A DNA stretch of 27,113 nt from Anaerolineae bacterium (GCA_028284565.1 JANQRM010000381.1:1-27113); one strand, 5' to 3'. Positions 6,419 through 14,283 are shown, numbered from the stretch's first letter. Notes: generated from the sequence alone by a model not told the origin. Program-made: numbers and translations.

Positions 6419-6708
6419 AAATCCACCTGTTCAAAATGTTCAACTGTGGGAAAGGGGTCATAAAAATGATGAAGCAATCGTTTCCATTCTTGATATTCAT
6501 CGGAGCCACGAAAGCCTTCGGTATGGGCTTCTAATGTTTGCCAGCGCACAAGGAGAAGATACTTATTTTCGACTTCCAGACAACGTTGTAATTCATGCGA
6601 TAGATAGCCTGACATGTTGGAGATAATCGGTGAGGCTTGCCGAAACGCATCTTCAAAGGCTTCTGCTTGCCCAGCTTTAACATGCAAAAAGACTGCTTCT
6701 AAAATCAT
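6415..6708 (-). CDS. ABM-domain (antibiotic biosynthesis monooxygenase-like) protein
   Basis: I chose ATG 6708 (AGGAG 5 nt upstream), giving 97 aa; a longer frame to 6765 exists but lacks a site and has an unusual N-terminus. The pattern MILEAVFLHVKAGQAEAFEDAF, then MSGYLSHELQRCLE, then KYLLLVRWQTLEAHTEGFRGS, then WKRLLHHFYDPFPTVEHF is that of a dimeric ferredoxin-like ABM protein. These act as small cofactor-free oxygenases, haem-degrading enzymes or unknown-function stress proteins. It is first in a two-gene operon with the methyltransferase. Confidence 0.82.
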   Translation of the reverse strand: MILEAVFLHVKAGQAEAFEDAFRQASPIISNMSGYLSHELQRCLEVENKYLLLVRWQTLEAHTEGFRGSDEYQEWKRLLHHFYDPFPTVEHFEQVDL

Positions 6709-6737
6709 GCTTGCTCCTACATTTGTGATAGGCTTAG

Positions 6738-6765
6738 ACTGTAACGCAAAATGATGCAGAGACAA
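6738..6765 (-). promoter_or_regulatory. Possible promoter of the ABM-methyltransferase operon
   Basis: On the minus strand TTGTCT (6760-6765), 16 bp, then TACAGT (6738-6743). The predicted transcript would start near 6731, about 22 nt before the ABM ATG. It lies in the 62-bp gap to the divergent sirtuin gene. Confidence 0.32.
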
Positions 6766-6770
6766 ATTAG

Positions 6771-7541
6771 ATGGAAAAACAAATTCAACAAGCCGCTGAG
6801 TGGATATATTCTTCAGAGAAGATTGTTGTATCGACAGGCGCAGGGATCAGCAAAGAATCCGGAGTGCCGACCTTTCGGGATGCTTTAGATGGATTATGGG
6901 AACAATACAATCCCGAAGATTTGGCGACACCGTTTGCATTCAGAAAAAATCCCAAATTGGTCTGGGATTGGTATGAGTATCGGCGTAATCTTGCGGGGAG
7001 TGTGCAACCCAATCCGGGACACATTGCGCTAGCAGAGATTGAGAAGCGCTATGCAAATACCATCGTCATCACACAGAATGTGGATGATTTGCACGAGCAA
7101 GCGGGCAATCGAAATGTGATTCATCTACACGGGAATATCGCCCAGCATAAATGTTTTAATGACTGTCAGGGAAGTCCAACGCTGGTTGATATTTCAACAT
7201 TAGATTTCGATATTGAAAACGGTCCGCCAGATTGTCCGCATTGTGGTGGGTATGTTCGTCCGAATGTTGTGTGGTTTCACGAAGCTCTGCCAACATCTAA
7301 TCTACGGGAAGCGATGACCTATAGCATAGAAGCGGATTTGATGATCGTCGTCGGCACATCGGGTATGGTCATGCCAGCCGCCGCCTTACCAGAGATAGCA
7401 AAATCTGCTGAACAAGGTGTGCCTGCTAAAATTATCGAAGTGAATCCAACGCATAGCGGAATATCGCACCTTGCCGACCTGAAATTAACTGGTCCATCTG
7501 GTGAAATACTGCCGCAAATTGTTGAAAATTTGCCATCGTAA
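6771..7541 (+). CDS. Sirtuin, NAD-dependent protein deacylase
   Basis: A cytoplasmic SIR2-family enzyme that removes acyl groups from lysine using NAD (256 aa). Visible motifs: GAGISKESGVPTFRD (23-37), TQNVDDLHEQAG (101-112) with Asn103 and Asp105, catalytic His120 in HLHG, and four zinc Cys at 128, 132, 155 and 158. Tyr68 and Arg71 (YEYR) match the Tyr-x-x-Arg pair that binds acidic acyl groups in class III sirtuins such as SIRT5, so desuccinylase or demalonylase activity is plausible. VWFHEALP has His170 where most family members have Gly (WFGE). The ribosome site is weak. It is transcribed divergently from the ABM gene. Confidence 0.93.
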   Translation: MEKQIQQAAEWIYSSEKIVVSTGAGISKESGVPTFRDALDGLWEQYNPEDLATPFAFRKNPKLVWDWYEYRRNLAGSVQPNPGHIALAEIEKRYANTIVITQNVDDLHEQAGNRNVIHLHGNIAQHKCFNDCQGSPTLVDISTLDFDIENGPPDCPHCGGYVRPNVVWFHEALPTSNLREAMTYSIEADLMIVVGTSGMVMPAAALPEIAKSAEQGVPAKIIEVNPTHSGISHLADLKLTGPSGEILPQIVENLPS

Positions 7542-7626
7542 GCGATGCGTCAGTCCAATTTTACAATTTGATTACAAATATAGTTTATACTGATTGAAGC
7601 ATATTGTAGTTGTGGGAGACTTCCGC

Positions 7627-8076
7627 ATGGCAGAAAAACCGAAAAATGATGGCACTGTTGATGGTGAGATGTATGAACTCGCTGGTTTAATCGAGCGATT
7701 GGTCGCCCATTTAATGGATCAAGCCATTGTCGGCTTTTTATTCTTCTTCGTCCTGTTTTTAGTTCCAAATCGCCCGATTTTATATCTCGTCAGTTTGCTC
7801 GTGCCTATTGTGTATCATTGGTGGTTTTGGACACGAAAAGATGGTCAAACCCCCGGTAAGTGGGCAATGGGTGTACGTGTGATTAAAGCAGATGGCACTG
7901 AAATACGTGATATTGATGCCCTACTCCGTGCGATTGGGTATCATGCCAGTGGCATTCTCTTCGGTCTAGGTTATCTGTGGGCATTTATTGACAAGGATAA
8001 TCAGACCTTTCATGACAAAATCGCCCGCACCTATGTGGTACGCAATGACGAGAAGCGCAAAGTTGTGGTAGTCTAA
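7627..8076 (+). CDS. RDD family membrane protein
   Basis: I chose ATG 7627 (GGGAGA 7 nt upstream) over TTG 7594; this gives 149 aa. The RDD signature is seen as RLVAHLMDQAIVGFL (Arg and Asp of the first helix), then DGQTPGKWAMGVRVI, then HDKIARTYVV. Three membrane segments are seen at about 27-45, 47-66 and 103-122. RDD proteins are small integral membrane proteins, some linked to Na+/H+ exchange or other transport, mostly of unknown role. A TATACT at 7586-7591 may be its -10, but TTTACA (7560-7565) is 20 bp away. Gap of 136 bp to the next membrane protein. Confidence 0.88.
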   Translation: MAEKPKNDGTVDGEMYELAGLIERLVAHLMDQAIVGFLFFFVLFLVPNRPILYLVSLLVPIVYHWWFWTRKDGQTPGKWAMGVRVIKADGTEIRDIDALLRAIGYHASGILFGLGYLWAFIDKDNQTFHDKIARTYVVRNDEKRKVVVV

Positions 8077-8111
8077 CTTCTAAAAAACTTATCAAAGTTT
8101 CGTCATTTACT

Positions 8112-8141
8112 TTGACATCCCTTTCTCAAACATGGCATGAT
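8112..8141 (+). promoter_or_regulatory. Possible promoter of the four-helix membrane protein
   Basis: TTGACA (8112-8117), 18 bp, then CATGAT (8136-8141). The -10 and transcription start fall into the left arm of the inverted repeat at 8139-8180, which suggests control at this promoter. Confidence 0.4.
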
Positions 8142-8180
8142 AACAATGATATCTAATCAAGGTTAGGTATCATTATTGTC
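8139..8180. promoter_or_regulatory. 18-bp imperfect inverted repeat, candidate operator or leader hairpin
   Basis: Arms 8139-8156 and 8163-8180 enclose the 6-nt loop TCAAGG. On DNA 15 of 18 positions pair; as plus-strand RNA two of the three mismatches become G-U pairs, leaving a single C/A mismatch. No T-run follows, so it is not an intrinsic terminator. It lies 32 bp before the start of the next gene, over a predicted -10. Confidence 0.5.
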
Positions 8181-8212
8181 TATGTTGTTCAAGCTATAAG
8201 GGGAATAACTCA

Positions 8213-8644
8213 ATGTCGTATGAAGCTGCTGAAAAAGCAAAGCATGAGGAAGTGGGACAAAAGCCCCGCGTTTGGGGAATTGTCATCCTTGGATTTATTC
8301 GTGGCGTTCTATCATTTTTTATCAGTATAAACACCCTTAACGAAATCCAAGATTTGGAACGTCTCGGTGCTGAATTCCCACCCTTGTTAACCCCTATCAT
8401 CTACCTTGTGTTAGGGCTTGCTGTACTAGTCTTCGTCTCATCCATCCTGCTTGCAATGTATAAACGCTGGGGTCTTTATGCCGGTATCGTAAGCTATGGT
8501 GGTGATTTAGCACTTGGCGGTATCATGCTTCTGATGTTTGGCTCATTGGGTGGTGGTGTCTTGGGCTTTGTCATTGATGCAATAGTCTTGCGTTACCTCT
8601 ATCAATGGCTGACACAGCATCCTCAAACCACCTACTTCGATTAA
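8213..8644 (+). CDS. Hypothetical four-helix membrane protein
   Basis: Start ATG 8213 with AAGGGG 8 nt upstream; 143 aa. After a charged N-terminus (1-18) there are four hydrophobic segments at about 20-42, 58-82, 87-110 and 112-132, with positively charged turns (MYKRWG). No catalytic motif or known family is recognised. It may form a pair with the RDD protein upstream as membrane proteins of unknown role, but the inverted repeat between them suggests separate transcription. A hairpin with a weak T-rich tail follows the stop. Confidence 0.78.
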   Translation: MSYEAAEKAKHEEVGQKPRVWGIVILGFIRGVLSFFISINTLNEIQDLERLGAEFPPLLTPIIYLVLGLAVLVFVSSILLAMYKRWGLYAGIVSYGGDLALGGIMLLMFGSLGGGVLGFVIDAIVLRYLYQWLTQHPQTTYFD

Positions 8645-8660
8645 GCTATCTACGAATGAT

Positions 8661-8688
8661 GGGCAGTGAAATATCTGCCCTTCCACAT
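8661..8688 (+). terminator. Weak intrinsic terminator
   Basis: GGGCAG (8661-8666) and CTGCCC (8675-8680) pair around an 8-nt loop, followed by TTCCACATT. The stem is short and the T-run poor, but it sits 17 bp after the stop of the membrane protein gene. Confidence 0.4.
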
Positions 8689-8726
8689 TACACTTAAACT
8701 TCCTGTTTATTTTATCTTTTGGAACA

Positions 8727-9824
8727 ATGGTGACCACCCGTTTCCTTTGCCTTATCTTCCTATTCTCTTTTCTGTTTTCTGTAGGCTATGCCCAAGAAGC
8801 CGATGATGTCGGGCTGGCTTCAAATCATTGGCAAGTGTATTTGGAGCGACGAGTTAACAATGCCGGGCAAGATCGACTGGTTTTTAGCAACATCCTGTCT
8901 GGGGAAGAATCGGAACATATCGTTACAGGCGAACGTTATACACTACTTTCTGATCGTATGATTTACTTTGATCCGGTGCAACGAGTCATGATGGAAGTTG
9001 TACCACAACAAGCCCCAACCAGTTTTGCAACCATTGTGTTGAGTAGTCCCTTCCGTCGTGTAGATTGGGTGGTATCCAGTGACAGGCAGTGGTTGGCCTG
9101 GACGATTACAACGGGTGAAGCGACGGCTTTACAAACCTCAACCTCTGTCTTGCGTTTAGGAACCAATGAGATCATTCCTCTCTTCAATGATGGTCCACGT
9201 AATGGGGTGCGTGCATTGCCTGTTGCGTTTAGTGATGATAATCAAATCCTGTATATGGATGCTCATCCTGACAGCATTGGGCAGTTTGCACCCTATACCC
9301 AATATGCTGGTTTGTTTGGAATACAGATTGAGACGGGTGAAATCATTAATCTACCCGAAGAGCCGGGATGCTTTTGTGGGGGTGGCTTTGGTGCTGGTTT
9401 GATGTTGCGCCTTGATTTGCGAAGCGACTCTTCTGGCTTTGATGTGAATGTCACACGATTGGAGAATAATGTTACTCAACGTATTGAAGCGTTACGGTTG
9501 CGGAATTATACGCAAGCAGGCGACTTGTTGATTACAGAAGATGGACGACAAGCGATTTATGCCCTCTCTCTGATAGAAGGCTTTGGTACAACTGAACAAT
9601 CCGTGCAGACGGTGTTTATGCTGGTGAATCTGCAAACGATGTCTCAGGAACGGCTGAATGACCCCATCACGACGTATATTCATCCGATAGCTTGGACAGA
9701 TGATAACAGTGCGGTGCTATTCACCAGTCCGCAACGGAATGGCACATGGAAAATTCACATGGATGACGGGGATTTCATTCGCGTGGCAGAAGCAAATTAT
9801 CTGGGTGATATTCGCCAGCCTTAA
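8727..9824 (+). CDS. Secreted beta-propeller-like protein of unknown function
   Basis: 365 aa. A signal peptide is clear: FLCLIFLFSFLFSVGYA, with cleavage likely after about residue 22 (YA before QEADD), so it acts outside the cell. The mature part has repeated short strands with motifs such as SSDRQWLAWTI, FSDDNQILYMD, TEDGRQAIYAL and WTDDNSAVLFTSP. These are the 'dG..ia(y/f)' blades of WD40-like/TolB PD40 repeats, suggesting a propeller fold. A GCFCGGGFG stretch (about 212-220) could hold a disulfide. The partner or ligand is unknown. Start ATG 8727 has only GGA 3 nt before; GTG 8730 is an alternative start. Confidence 0.75.
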   Translation: MVTTRFLCLIFLFSFLFSVGYAQEADDVGLASNHWQVYLERRVNNAGQDRLVFSNILSGEESEHIVTGERYTLLSDRMIYFDPVQRVMMEVVPQQAPTSFATIVLSSPFRRVDWVVSSDRQWLAWTITTGEATALQTSTSVLRLGTNEIIPLFNDGPRNGVRALPVAFSDDNQILYMDAHPDSIGQFAPYTQYAGLFGIQIETGEIINLPEEPGCFCGGGFGAGLMLRLDLRSDSSGFDVNVTRLENNVTQRIEALRLRNYTQAGDLLITEDGRQAIYALSLIEGFGTTEQSVQTVFMLVNLQTMSQERLNDPITTYIHPIAWTDDNSAVLFTSPQRNGTWKIHMDDGDFIRVAEANYLGDIRQP

Positions 9825-9915
9825 CTGGTCTCAACTAAAAACTTAATCCCGCAAAACTCTGGACATCGTGTAAAATAGAGCGGAGAGAGCGATTTGTTGT
9901 TATAGATAGGGATTT

Positions 9916-10632
9916 ATGAAGAAGCAGGCTGTTATTGAAAGCGTTGACAATTTTGATGTGCGACAAGCTAAGTATCAACCTGTCGCTGACATATTAAAAG
10001 ACCATTATGGCTATCGGGACTGGCGACTCCATCAGACCCCGATGGATGAGTTGGTCAGTTGTATCCTCAGCCAAAATACAAGCGACATTAACCGAGACAA
10101 GGGCTTTGATAGCTTGAAAGCCACTTTTCCGACTTGGGCAGAGGTGCATCATGCCCCTACAGAAGAGTTAGTTGAGGCGATTCGGTCTGCTGGATTATCG
10201 AATCAAAAAGGACCACGAATACAACAAGCACTTCAACGTATTCTTGAGGAGCGTGGAGATTACAATATTGATTTTCTGGATGATTTGCCGATTGAGGAGG
10301 CTAAGGCATGGTTGACCTCACTTAATGGCGTAGGTCCCAAAACTGCGGCGATTGTGTTGTGCTTTGGCTTTAATCGCCCAGCTTTCCCCGTGGATACACA
10401 CGTACATCGTGTGGGCAAACGTATCGGTTTTATCCCAGAGAAGATGAGTGCCGACAAAGCCCATGACTTGATGGAAGCGATTGTTCCACCAGAAGACTAC
10501 TATCCCTTTCATATTCAGATGATTCAGCATGGGCGCAAGATTTGTCAGGCGCGCAACCCCAAATGTGAGCAATGTCCCCTTACAGAACACTGTGATTATT
10601 ATCAAAATCTATCGACCTCATCGAACACTTAG
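9916..10632 (+). CDS. nth: Endonuclease III-like DNA glycosylase with a 4Fe-4S cluster
   Basis: A base-excision repair glycosylase of the HhH-GPD family (238 aa). The helix-hairpin-helix LNGVGPKTAAIVL has Lys142 (bifunctional glycosylase/AP-lyase lysine), and catalytic Asp160 lies in VDTHVHR. The iron-sulfur loop has Cys210, 217, 220 and 226 in the C-x6-C-x2-C-x5-C spacing typical of EndoIII. The N-terminal ILSQNTSDIN matches the LSxQ(T/N)(T/S)D region. Length is somewhat above the 211 aa of the E. coli enzyme because of an N-terminal extension of about 20 residues. It could be EndoIII or a close paralogue with a different base preference. Only 12 bp separate it from the histidine kinase, so they are probably cotranscribed. 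Confidence 0.88.
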   Translation: MKKQAVIESVDNFDVRQAKYQPVADILKDHYGYRDWRLHQTPMDELVSCILSQNTSDINRDKGFDSLKATFPTWAEVHHAPTEELVEAIRSAGLSNQKGPRIQQALQRILEERGDYNIDFLDDLPIEEAKAWLTSLNGVGPKTAAIVLCFGFNRPAFPVDTHVHRVGKRIGFIPEKMSADKAHDLMEAIVPPEDYYPFHIQMIQHGRKICQARNPKCEQCPLTEHCDYYQNLSTSSNT

Positions 10633-10644
10633 GAAGGTAAGGTT

Positions 10645-12480
10645 ATGTCTGAAACCCCGTTAAATACACAAACCTTATCGAACACCAAACAGATTTTACA
10701 TTTGCTGAAAATGCAAACGAAGTCTGGGCATATTGACCATGATTTTATGTTGAAACAGTTGGAAAAAATTGAAGGCTTATTCGACCAAGTGGAAGCCTAT
10801 CGACAAGAGCAGAAGTCATCGGGTCAATTTGAAGCCCTGTATCAAGTAAGCCGATTATTGGGAACATCGCTAGATATTCAAGAAGTGCTTGACCAAGTGA
10901 TGGATGCGATTATCGGCTTAACCGGTGCTGAAGCTGGCTTTTTGATGTTGAAAAATGAGGATGGGGTATTACAAGTCCAAGCGGCGCGGAATCTTGACCA
11001 AGAAACACTGGGAACTGATGAATATCAATACAGTCGAACAATAGTGAATCGGGTCGTTGATGAAGGGCAAGCGATCCTAACAACGAATGCGGCAGAAGAC
11101 CCGCGTTTTGCTAGCCAAGCGAGTATCGTGTCGCAGTCTATGCGGAGTATCATGGCAGTTCCCCTATGGACACGTCGGCAAACAATTGGTGTTGCTTATG
11201 CTGAAAATCGCGCACACACGGGTTTATTTACGCCGGATGACTTAGCCATCTTTGAAGCTCTGGCAGGGCAAGCGGCGATTGCGATTGATAACGCGCTCTT
11301 ATTTGAGGCAACAGACCAACGTTTGGCAACACAGGTTGATAAACTCAGTTTGTTGCGTCGGATTGATATGCAACTCAGCCAGACTCTCGATACTGAAAAA
11401 ATTATGCAGTATACATTAGAGTGGGCATGTCGAGCCTCGGGTGCGTCGATTGGCTATTTTGGCGAAATCGAGATTGATGAAGATATTACACCAACTATCG
11501 TCTATATTGCCCACCATGGCGTGGAGTCTGAAAATTCGACACCGCAATTCAACATCGAAGCTGATTTGATTCAGCTCATTCATGTCAAAGAAACCTTATC
11601 GTTTACGATTGAAAATCAATCCGCGCTTGCCATCCCCATTTTACGAGGTGAAGACACAGTTGTCGGTGTTATTCTGTTGATTCGGGATGATAGTGGAGCA
11701 TTTAGTGAAGAAGAGCATGATTTAGCTGAACGCATTGTTGCGCGTGCGGGTATGACCTTAGAAAATGCCCGACTTTATAACGCGGTTCAGGCGGCTGATA
11801 TTGCGAAAAGTGAGTTTGTAGGGATTGTTGCGCATGATCTTAAAGCCCCGATGACGAGTATTGCGGGCTACGCAGAATTGATTTTGATGGATGAGGACAC
11901 TCTTATTGACCGTCAAGCTGAATTTCTTAAACGTATCCGCGAAACAGTCAGCCGTATGGAAATACTAGTGTCTGACTTAGCAGATATTAGCCGTATCGAG
12001 AGTGGGCATTTCTTGATGCAGGAGTCGGAGGTTCAGATTAAGCATGTAACGCAAGCTGTACGAGATGCCGCTATGCCACAAATTAGAGAACGTCATCATC
12101 AATACATTGAAGAGATAGAAGAGAACTTACCCCAATTGTATGTTGATTATTATCGACTGGTGCAGGTGTTGGTCAATTTGGTAAGCAATGCCTATAAGTA
12201 CACACCAAATAGCGGGACAATTACTCTGCGAGCTTATCGTGAACACAATCGGGTTGTCTTCAGTGTTTCAGATACGGGTGTAGGCTTATCTGAGGAGGCT
12301 ATCCACAAAATCGGCACGAAATTCTGGCGGGCATCGGACGATTACACTCGCTCACAGCCAGGTACAGGTCTTGGTTTTGCGATTACTCGGATACTAGTGG
12401 AACAAATGGGTAGCCCAATGGAAATTGAAAGCGAACTGGCTAAGGGATCAACCTTCCGTTTTAGTGTGGCTACTGTCTAA
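10645..12480 (+). CDS. GAF-GAF hybrid-free sensor histidine kinase
   Basis: A soluble, cytoplasmic two-component sensor (611 aa) with no membrane helix. A short coiled-coil N-terminus (1-60) is followed by GAF1 (about 64-205, starting YQVSRLLGTSLDIQEVLD) and GAF2 (about 233-378). The HisKA domain has His397 in VAHDLKAPMTS. The HATPase_c domain has Asn515 in the N-box (LVNLVSNAYKYTP), the G1 box SDTGVGLS and G2 GTGLGFAI. GAF domains may bind small molecules or sense redox, but no ligand is evident. The gene has a good ribosome site (GGAAGG). No response regulator gene is in the window, so the partner is elsewhere. Confidence 0.92.
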   Translation: MSETPLNTQTLSNTKQILHLLKMQTKSGHIDHDFMLKQLEKIEGLFDQVEAYRQEQKSSGQFEALYQVSRLLGTSLDIQEVLDQVMDAIIGLTGAEAGFLMLKNEDGVLQVQAARNLDQETLGTDEYQYSRTIVNRVVDEGQAILTTNAAEDPRFASQASIVSQSMRSIMAVPLWTRRQTIGVAYAENRAHTGLFTPDDLAIFEALAGQAAIAIDNALLFEATDQRLATQVDKLSLLRRIDMQLSQTLDTEKIMQYTLEWACRASGASIGYFGEIEIDEDITPTIVYIAHHGVESENSTPQFNIEADLIQLIHVKETLSFTIENQSALAIPILRGEDTVVGVILLIRDDSGAFSEEEHDLAERIVARAGMTLENARLYNAVQAADIAKSEFVGIVAHDLKAPMTSIAGYAELILMDEDTLIDRQAEFLKRIRETVSRMEILVSDLADISRIESGHFLMQESEVQIKHVTQAVRDAAMPQIRERHHQYIEEIEENLPQLYVDYYRLVQVLVNLVSNAYKYTPNSGTITLRAYREHNRVVFSVSDTGVGLSEEAIHKIGTKFWRASDDYTRSQPGTGLGFAITRILVEQMGSPMEIESELAKGSTFRFSVATV

Positions 12481-12612
12481 TCAATTTCGTCCAACTTCGC
12501 TGGCAGTGAATTTCTATCAAGAGTATCCTTATTACATTGAGTGTCGTATCTCGTCAAGTTAACCTCTAAAACCATTACTTTGGCTGATTCAACATTTGGA
12601 AGGAGCAATCGG

Positions 12613-13491
12613 ATGAGTGAAGCCATGCAACAAGTCCGTGAACAATTGAATGAATTACTTGAATCTGCCAAGAATGGCTCGTTGATTCCAATTCGACTGC
12701 CGGGACAGATTGAAGCTATCCTCGACTCCTTGAAACAAGCTGACGACGATGCCAAAGCGGAAGCCTCAAAACAATCATCTGGTGGGGATGTTGGTGATGA
12801 CTACATGAAAGAAGAAGCCTATTTTGTGGGACATGCAGTTCATGAACTCCGGACACCCATGACAAGTATTCGGGGTTATTCGGACATGTTGGGGGCGATG
12901 GGAGAATTGAATGAAATGCAACAGCAATTCATGGACGTCATCAAAACCAATGTGAAGCGGATGGAAGGCTTGCTTGCTGATGTGAGTTATATGAACAAGA
13001 TTCGCAAAGGCACGCTGGCAATTAATCCGAAGATGGAGATGGCAAAGAACATCACTGGTATGCTCGAAAAGAATATGACCCCCGTTGCTGAAGAATTAGA
13101 GCGTCAACTCGAATTTGATGTCCCGCAGGGTTTGCCACTTGTGACTGTTGATACGGATATGTTGGTCGTTGCCTTAAGTAAATTTGTCGAGAATGGATTA
13201 CGTTATGCTCCCAAAGAAACGGGCAAAGTGACAGTAAAAGCCGAAGCAGTTGAAAATACCCTCGTCATCACAATTGCGGATAATGGGATTGGGATTTCTC
13301 CTGAAGATAAGGAGCATCTCGGCGAAATTTATTTCCGATCTGACCATGATGCGGTACGTGAGTATAAGGGTAGTGGGTTGGGGATTCCGATTGCGTTTGG
13401 GATGCTGGATATGCTGGGGATTGATTACACCTTTGAGAGTGAAGCAGACAAAGGCACGACAGTGACTGTTCGCATTGAGGGGATGAGTTAA
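12613..13491 (+). CDS. Small soluble histidine kinase without a sensor domain
   Basis: I chose ATG 12613 (AAGGAG 7 nt upstream) over GTG 12541; this gives 292 aa. A short coiled-coil and acidic N-terminus (1-60) leads directly to HisKA with His77 in VHELRTPMTS. The HATPase_c domain has Asn194 in the N-box (KFVENGLRYAP), G1 ADNGIGISP and G2 GSGLGIPIA. There is no PAS, GAF or membrane domain, so signal input must come from a partner protein or the N-terminal coiled coil. It follows the GAF kinase after 132 bp and precedes greA by 225 bp. Partner regulator unknown. Confidence 0.9.
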   Translation: MSEAMQQVREQLNELLESAKNGSLIPIRLPGQIEAILDSLKQADDDAKAEASKQSSGGDVGDDYMKEEAYFVGHAVHELRTPMTSIRGYSDMLGAMGELNEMQQQFMDVIKTNVKRMEGLLADVSYMNKIRKGTLAINPKMEMAKNITGMLEKNMTPVAEELERQLEFDVPQGLPLVTVDTDMLVVALSKFVENGLRYAPKETGKVTVKAEAVENTLVITIADNGIGISPEDKEHLGEIYFRSDHDAVREYKGSGLGIPIAFGMLDMLGIDYTFESEADKGTTVTVRIEGMS

Positions 13492-13587
13492 ATAATTTAT
13501 CGTTGGCGACTATAACTTTGTAATCTATACACTCTCTTGACCTTTATTCGCCCGTCATAATAACAGGACAACGCTGTAATTTTTGTC

Positions 13588-13616
13588 TTTACAATGCGGG
13601 TTTTTCATGATAAATT
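13588..13616 (+). promoter_or_regulatory. Candidate greA promoter
   Basis: TTTACA (13588-13593), 17 bp, then TAAATT (13611-13616). Transcription would start near 13623 and give a leader of about 95 nt that contains the hairpin at 13657-13679. Confidence 0.42.
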
Positions 13617-13656
13617 TTCCGCGCTCTGAGCAAACAACCACAGAGTTTAATTGTTT

Positions 13657-13679
13657 CGGCACAGTCTCTCACTGTGTCG
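13657..13679 (+). promoter_or_regulatory. Hairpin in the greA leader
   Basis: CGGCACAGT (13657-13665) pairs with ACTGTGTCG (13671-13679), nine pairs with one G-U in RNA, around the loop CTCTC, then TTTATCG. The short T-run makes it terminator-like, so it could be an attenuator or a weak terminator of the kinase gene upstream. Confidence 0.4.
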
Positions 13680-13716
13680 TTTATCGTGTATGGAAGAATT
13701 GGGGAACATTAAACCA

Positions 13717-14187
13717 ATGACTCAACCGCAATATCTAACGCAAGAAGGCTATACTGAACTCGAACAACGCCTCGAACATTTTGAGCAAGTCCGTCGTCCA
13801 CAAATTGCAGAACGTCTCCGTCAAGCTCTGGAAGAGGGTGGCGAACTCACTGAAAATTTGGAGTATCATGACGCGAAGAACGAACAGGGTTACATAGAAG
13901 CTGAAATCGCACGCCTGTCGCAGATTGTCCGTACTGCCAAAATTATTGAAGATGATGGAAATCGGGATAGGGTCCAACTTGGAGCCAAAGTCACTGTCAC
14001 GGAAAAAGGCACACGCGATACCGAAGTGTATCATCTGGTTGGCTCGGCGGAGGCGAATTCGCAAGCTGGGAAAATCTCGGCGGAAAGTCCCTTTGGGAAA
14101 GCCTTGCTTGGTGCGAAAGTGAAAGACAAAGTCACGGTACAAGCACCCGATGGTGACATCGTCTTTGTGATTAAGAAAATCGAGTAG
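13717..14187 (+). CDS. greA: Transcription elongation factor GreA
   Basis: GreA rescues backtracked RNA polymerase by stimulating transcript cleavage. I chose ATG 13717 (156 aa), since family members begin at 'YLTxEGYxxLE'; an in-frame ATG at 13690 would add nine residues. The N-terminal coiled coil spans about 10-78, and its tip has the acidic pair Asp/Glu in ENLEYHDAKNEQ (compare E. coli GreA ENAEYHAAKEQQ). The C-terminal FKBP-like domain includes YHLVGSAEAN, ISAESPFGKALLGAKVKD and a terminal FVIKKIE. Length is normal for the family. It is followed by lysS after 79 bp, a neighbour pair seen in several other bacterial groups. Confidence 0.96.
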   Translation: MTQPQYLTQEGYTELEQRLEHFEQVRRPQIAERLRQALEEGGELTENLEYHDAKNEQGYIEAEIARLSQIVRTAKIIEDDGNRDRVQLGAKVTVTEKGTRDTEVYHLVGSAEANSQAGKISAESPFGKALLGAKVKDKVTVQAPDGDIVFVIKKIE

Positions 14188-14259
14188 CCTACCCTACTCA
14201 TCTCTACACATCTTCACTATTCTCTATAAATAGCAAACATCCACATTGTAGGAGACCAA

Positions 14260-14283
14260 ATGCCTTATGTGGCAACCGAATAA
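14260..14283 (+). CDS. 7-codon minigene overlapping the lysS start
   Basis: ATG CCT TAT GTG GCA ACC GAA TAA encodes MPYVATE. AGGAG (14250-14254) is 5 nt before this ATG but 12 nt before the lysS ATG at 14267, so the ribosome site is better placed for the minigene. Its stop lies 14 nt inside lysS, in another frame. Whether it is translated is unknown; it could be chance or a device that couples or limits lysS translation. Confidence 0.28.
   Translation: MPYVATE

Noticed and set aside
7560..7591. TTTACA and TATACT as an RDD-gene promoter
   Set aside because: The 20-bp spacing is too long to accept without other support.
14225..14230. TATAAA before lysS as a promoter
   Set aside because: No acceptable -35 lies 16-18 bp upstream; cotranscription with greA is simpler.
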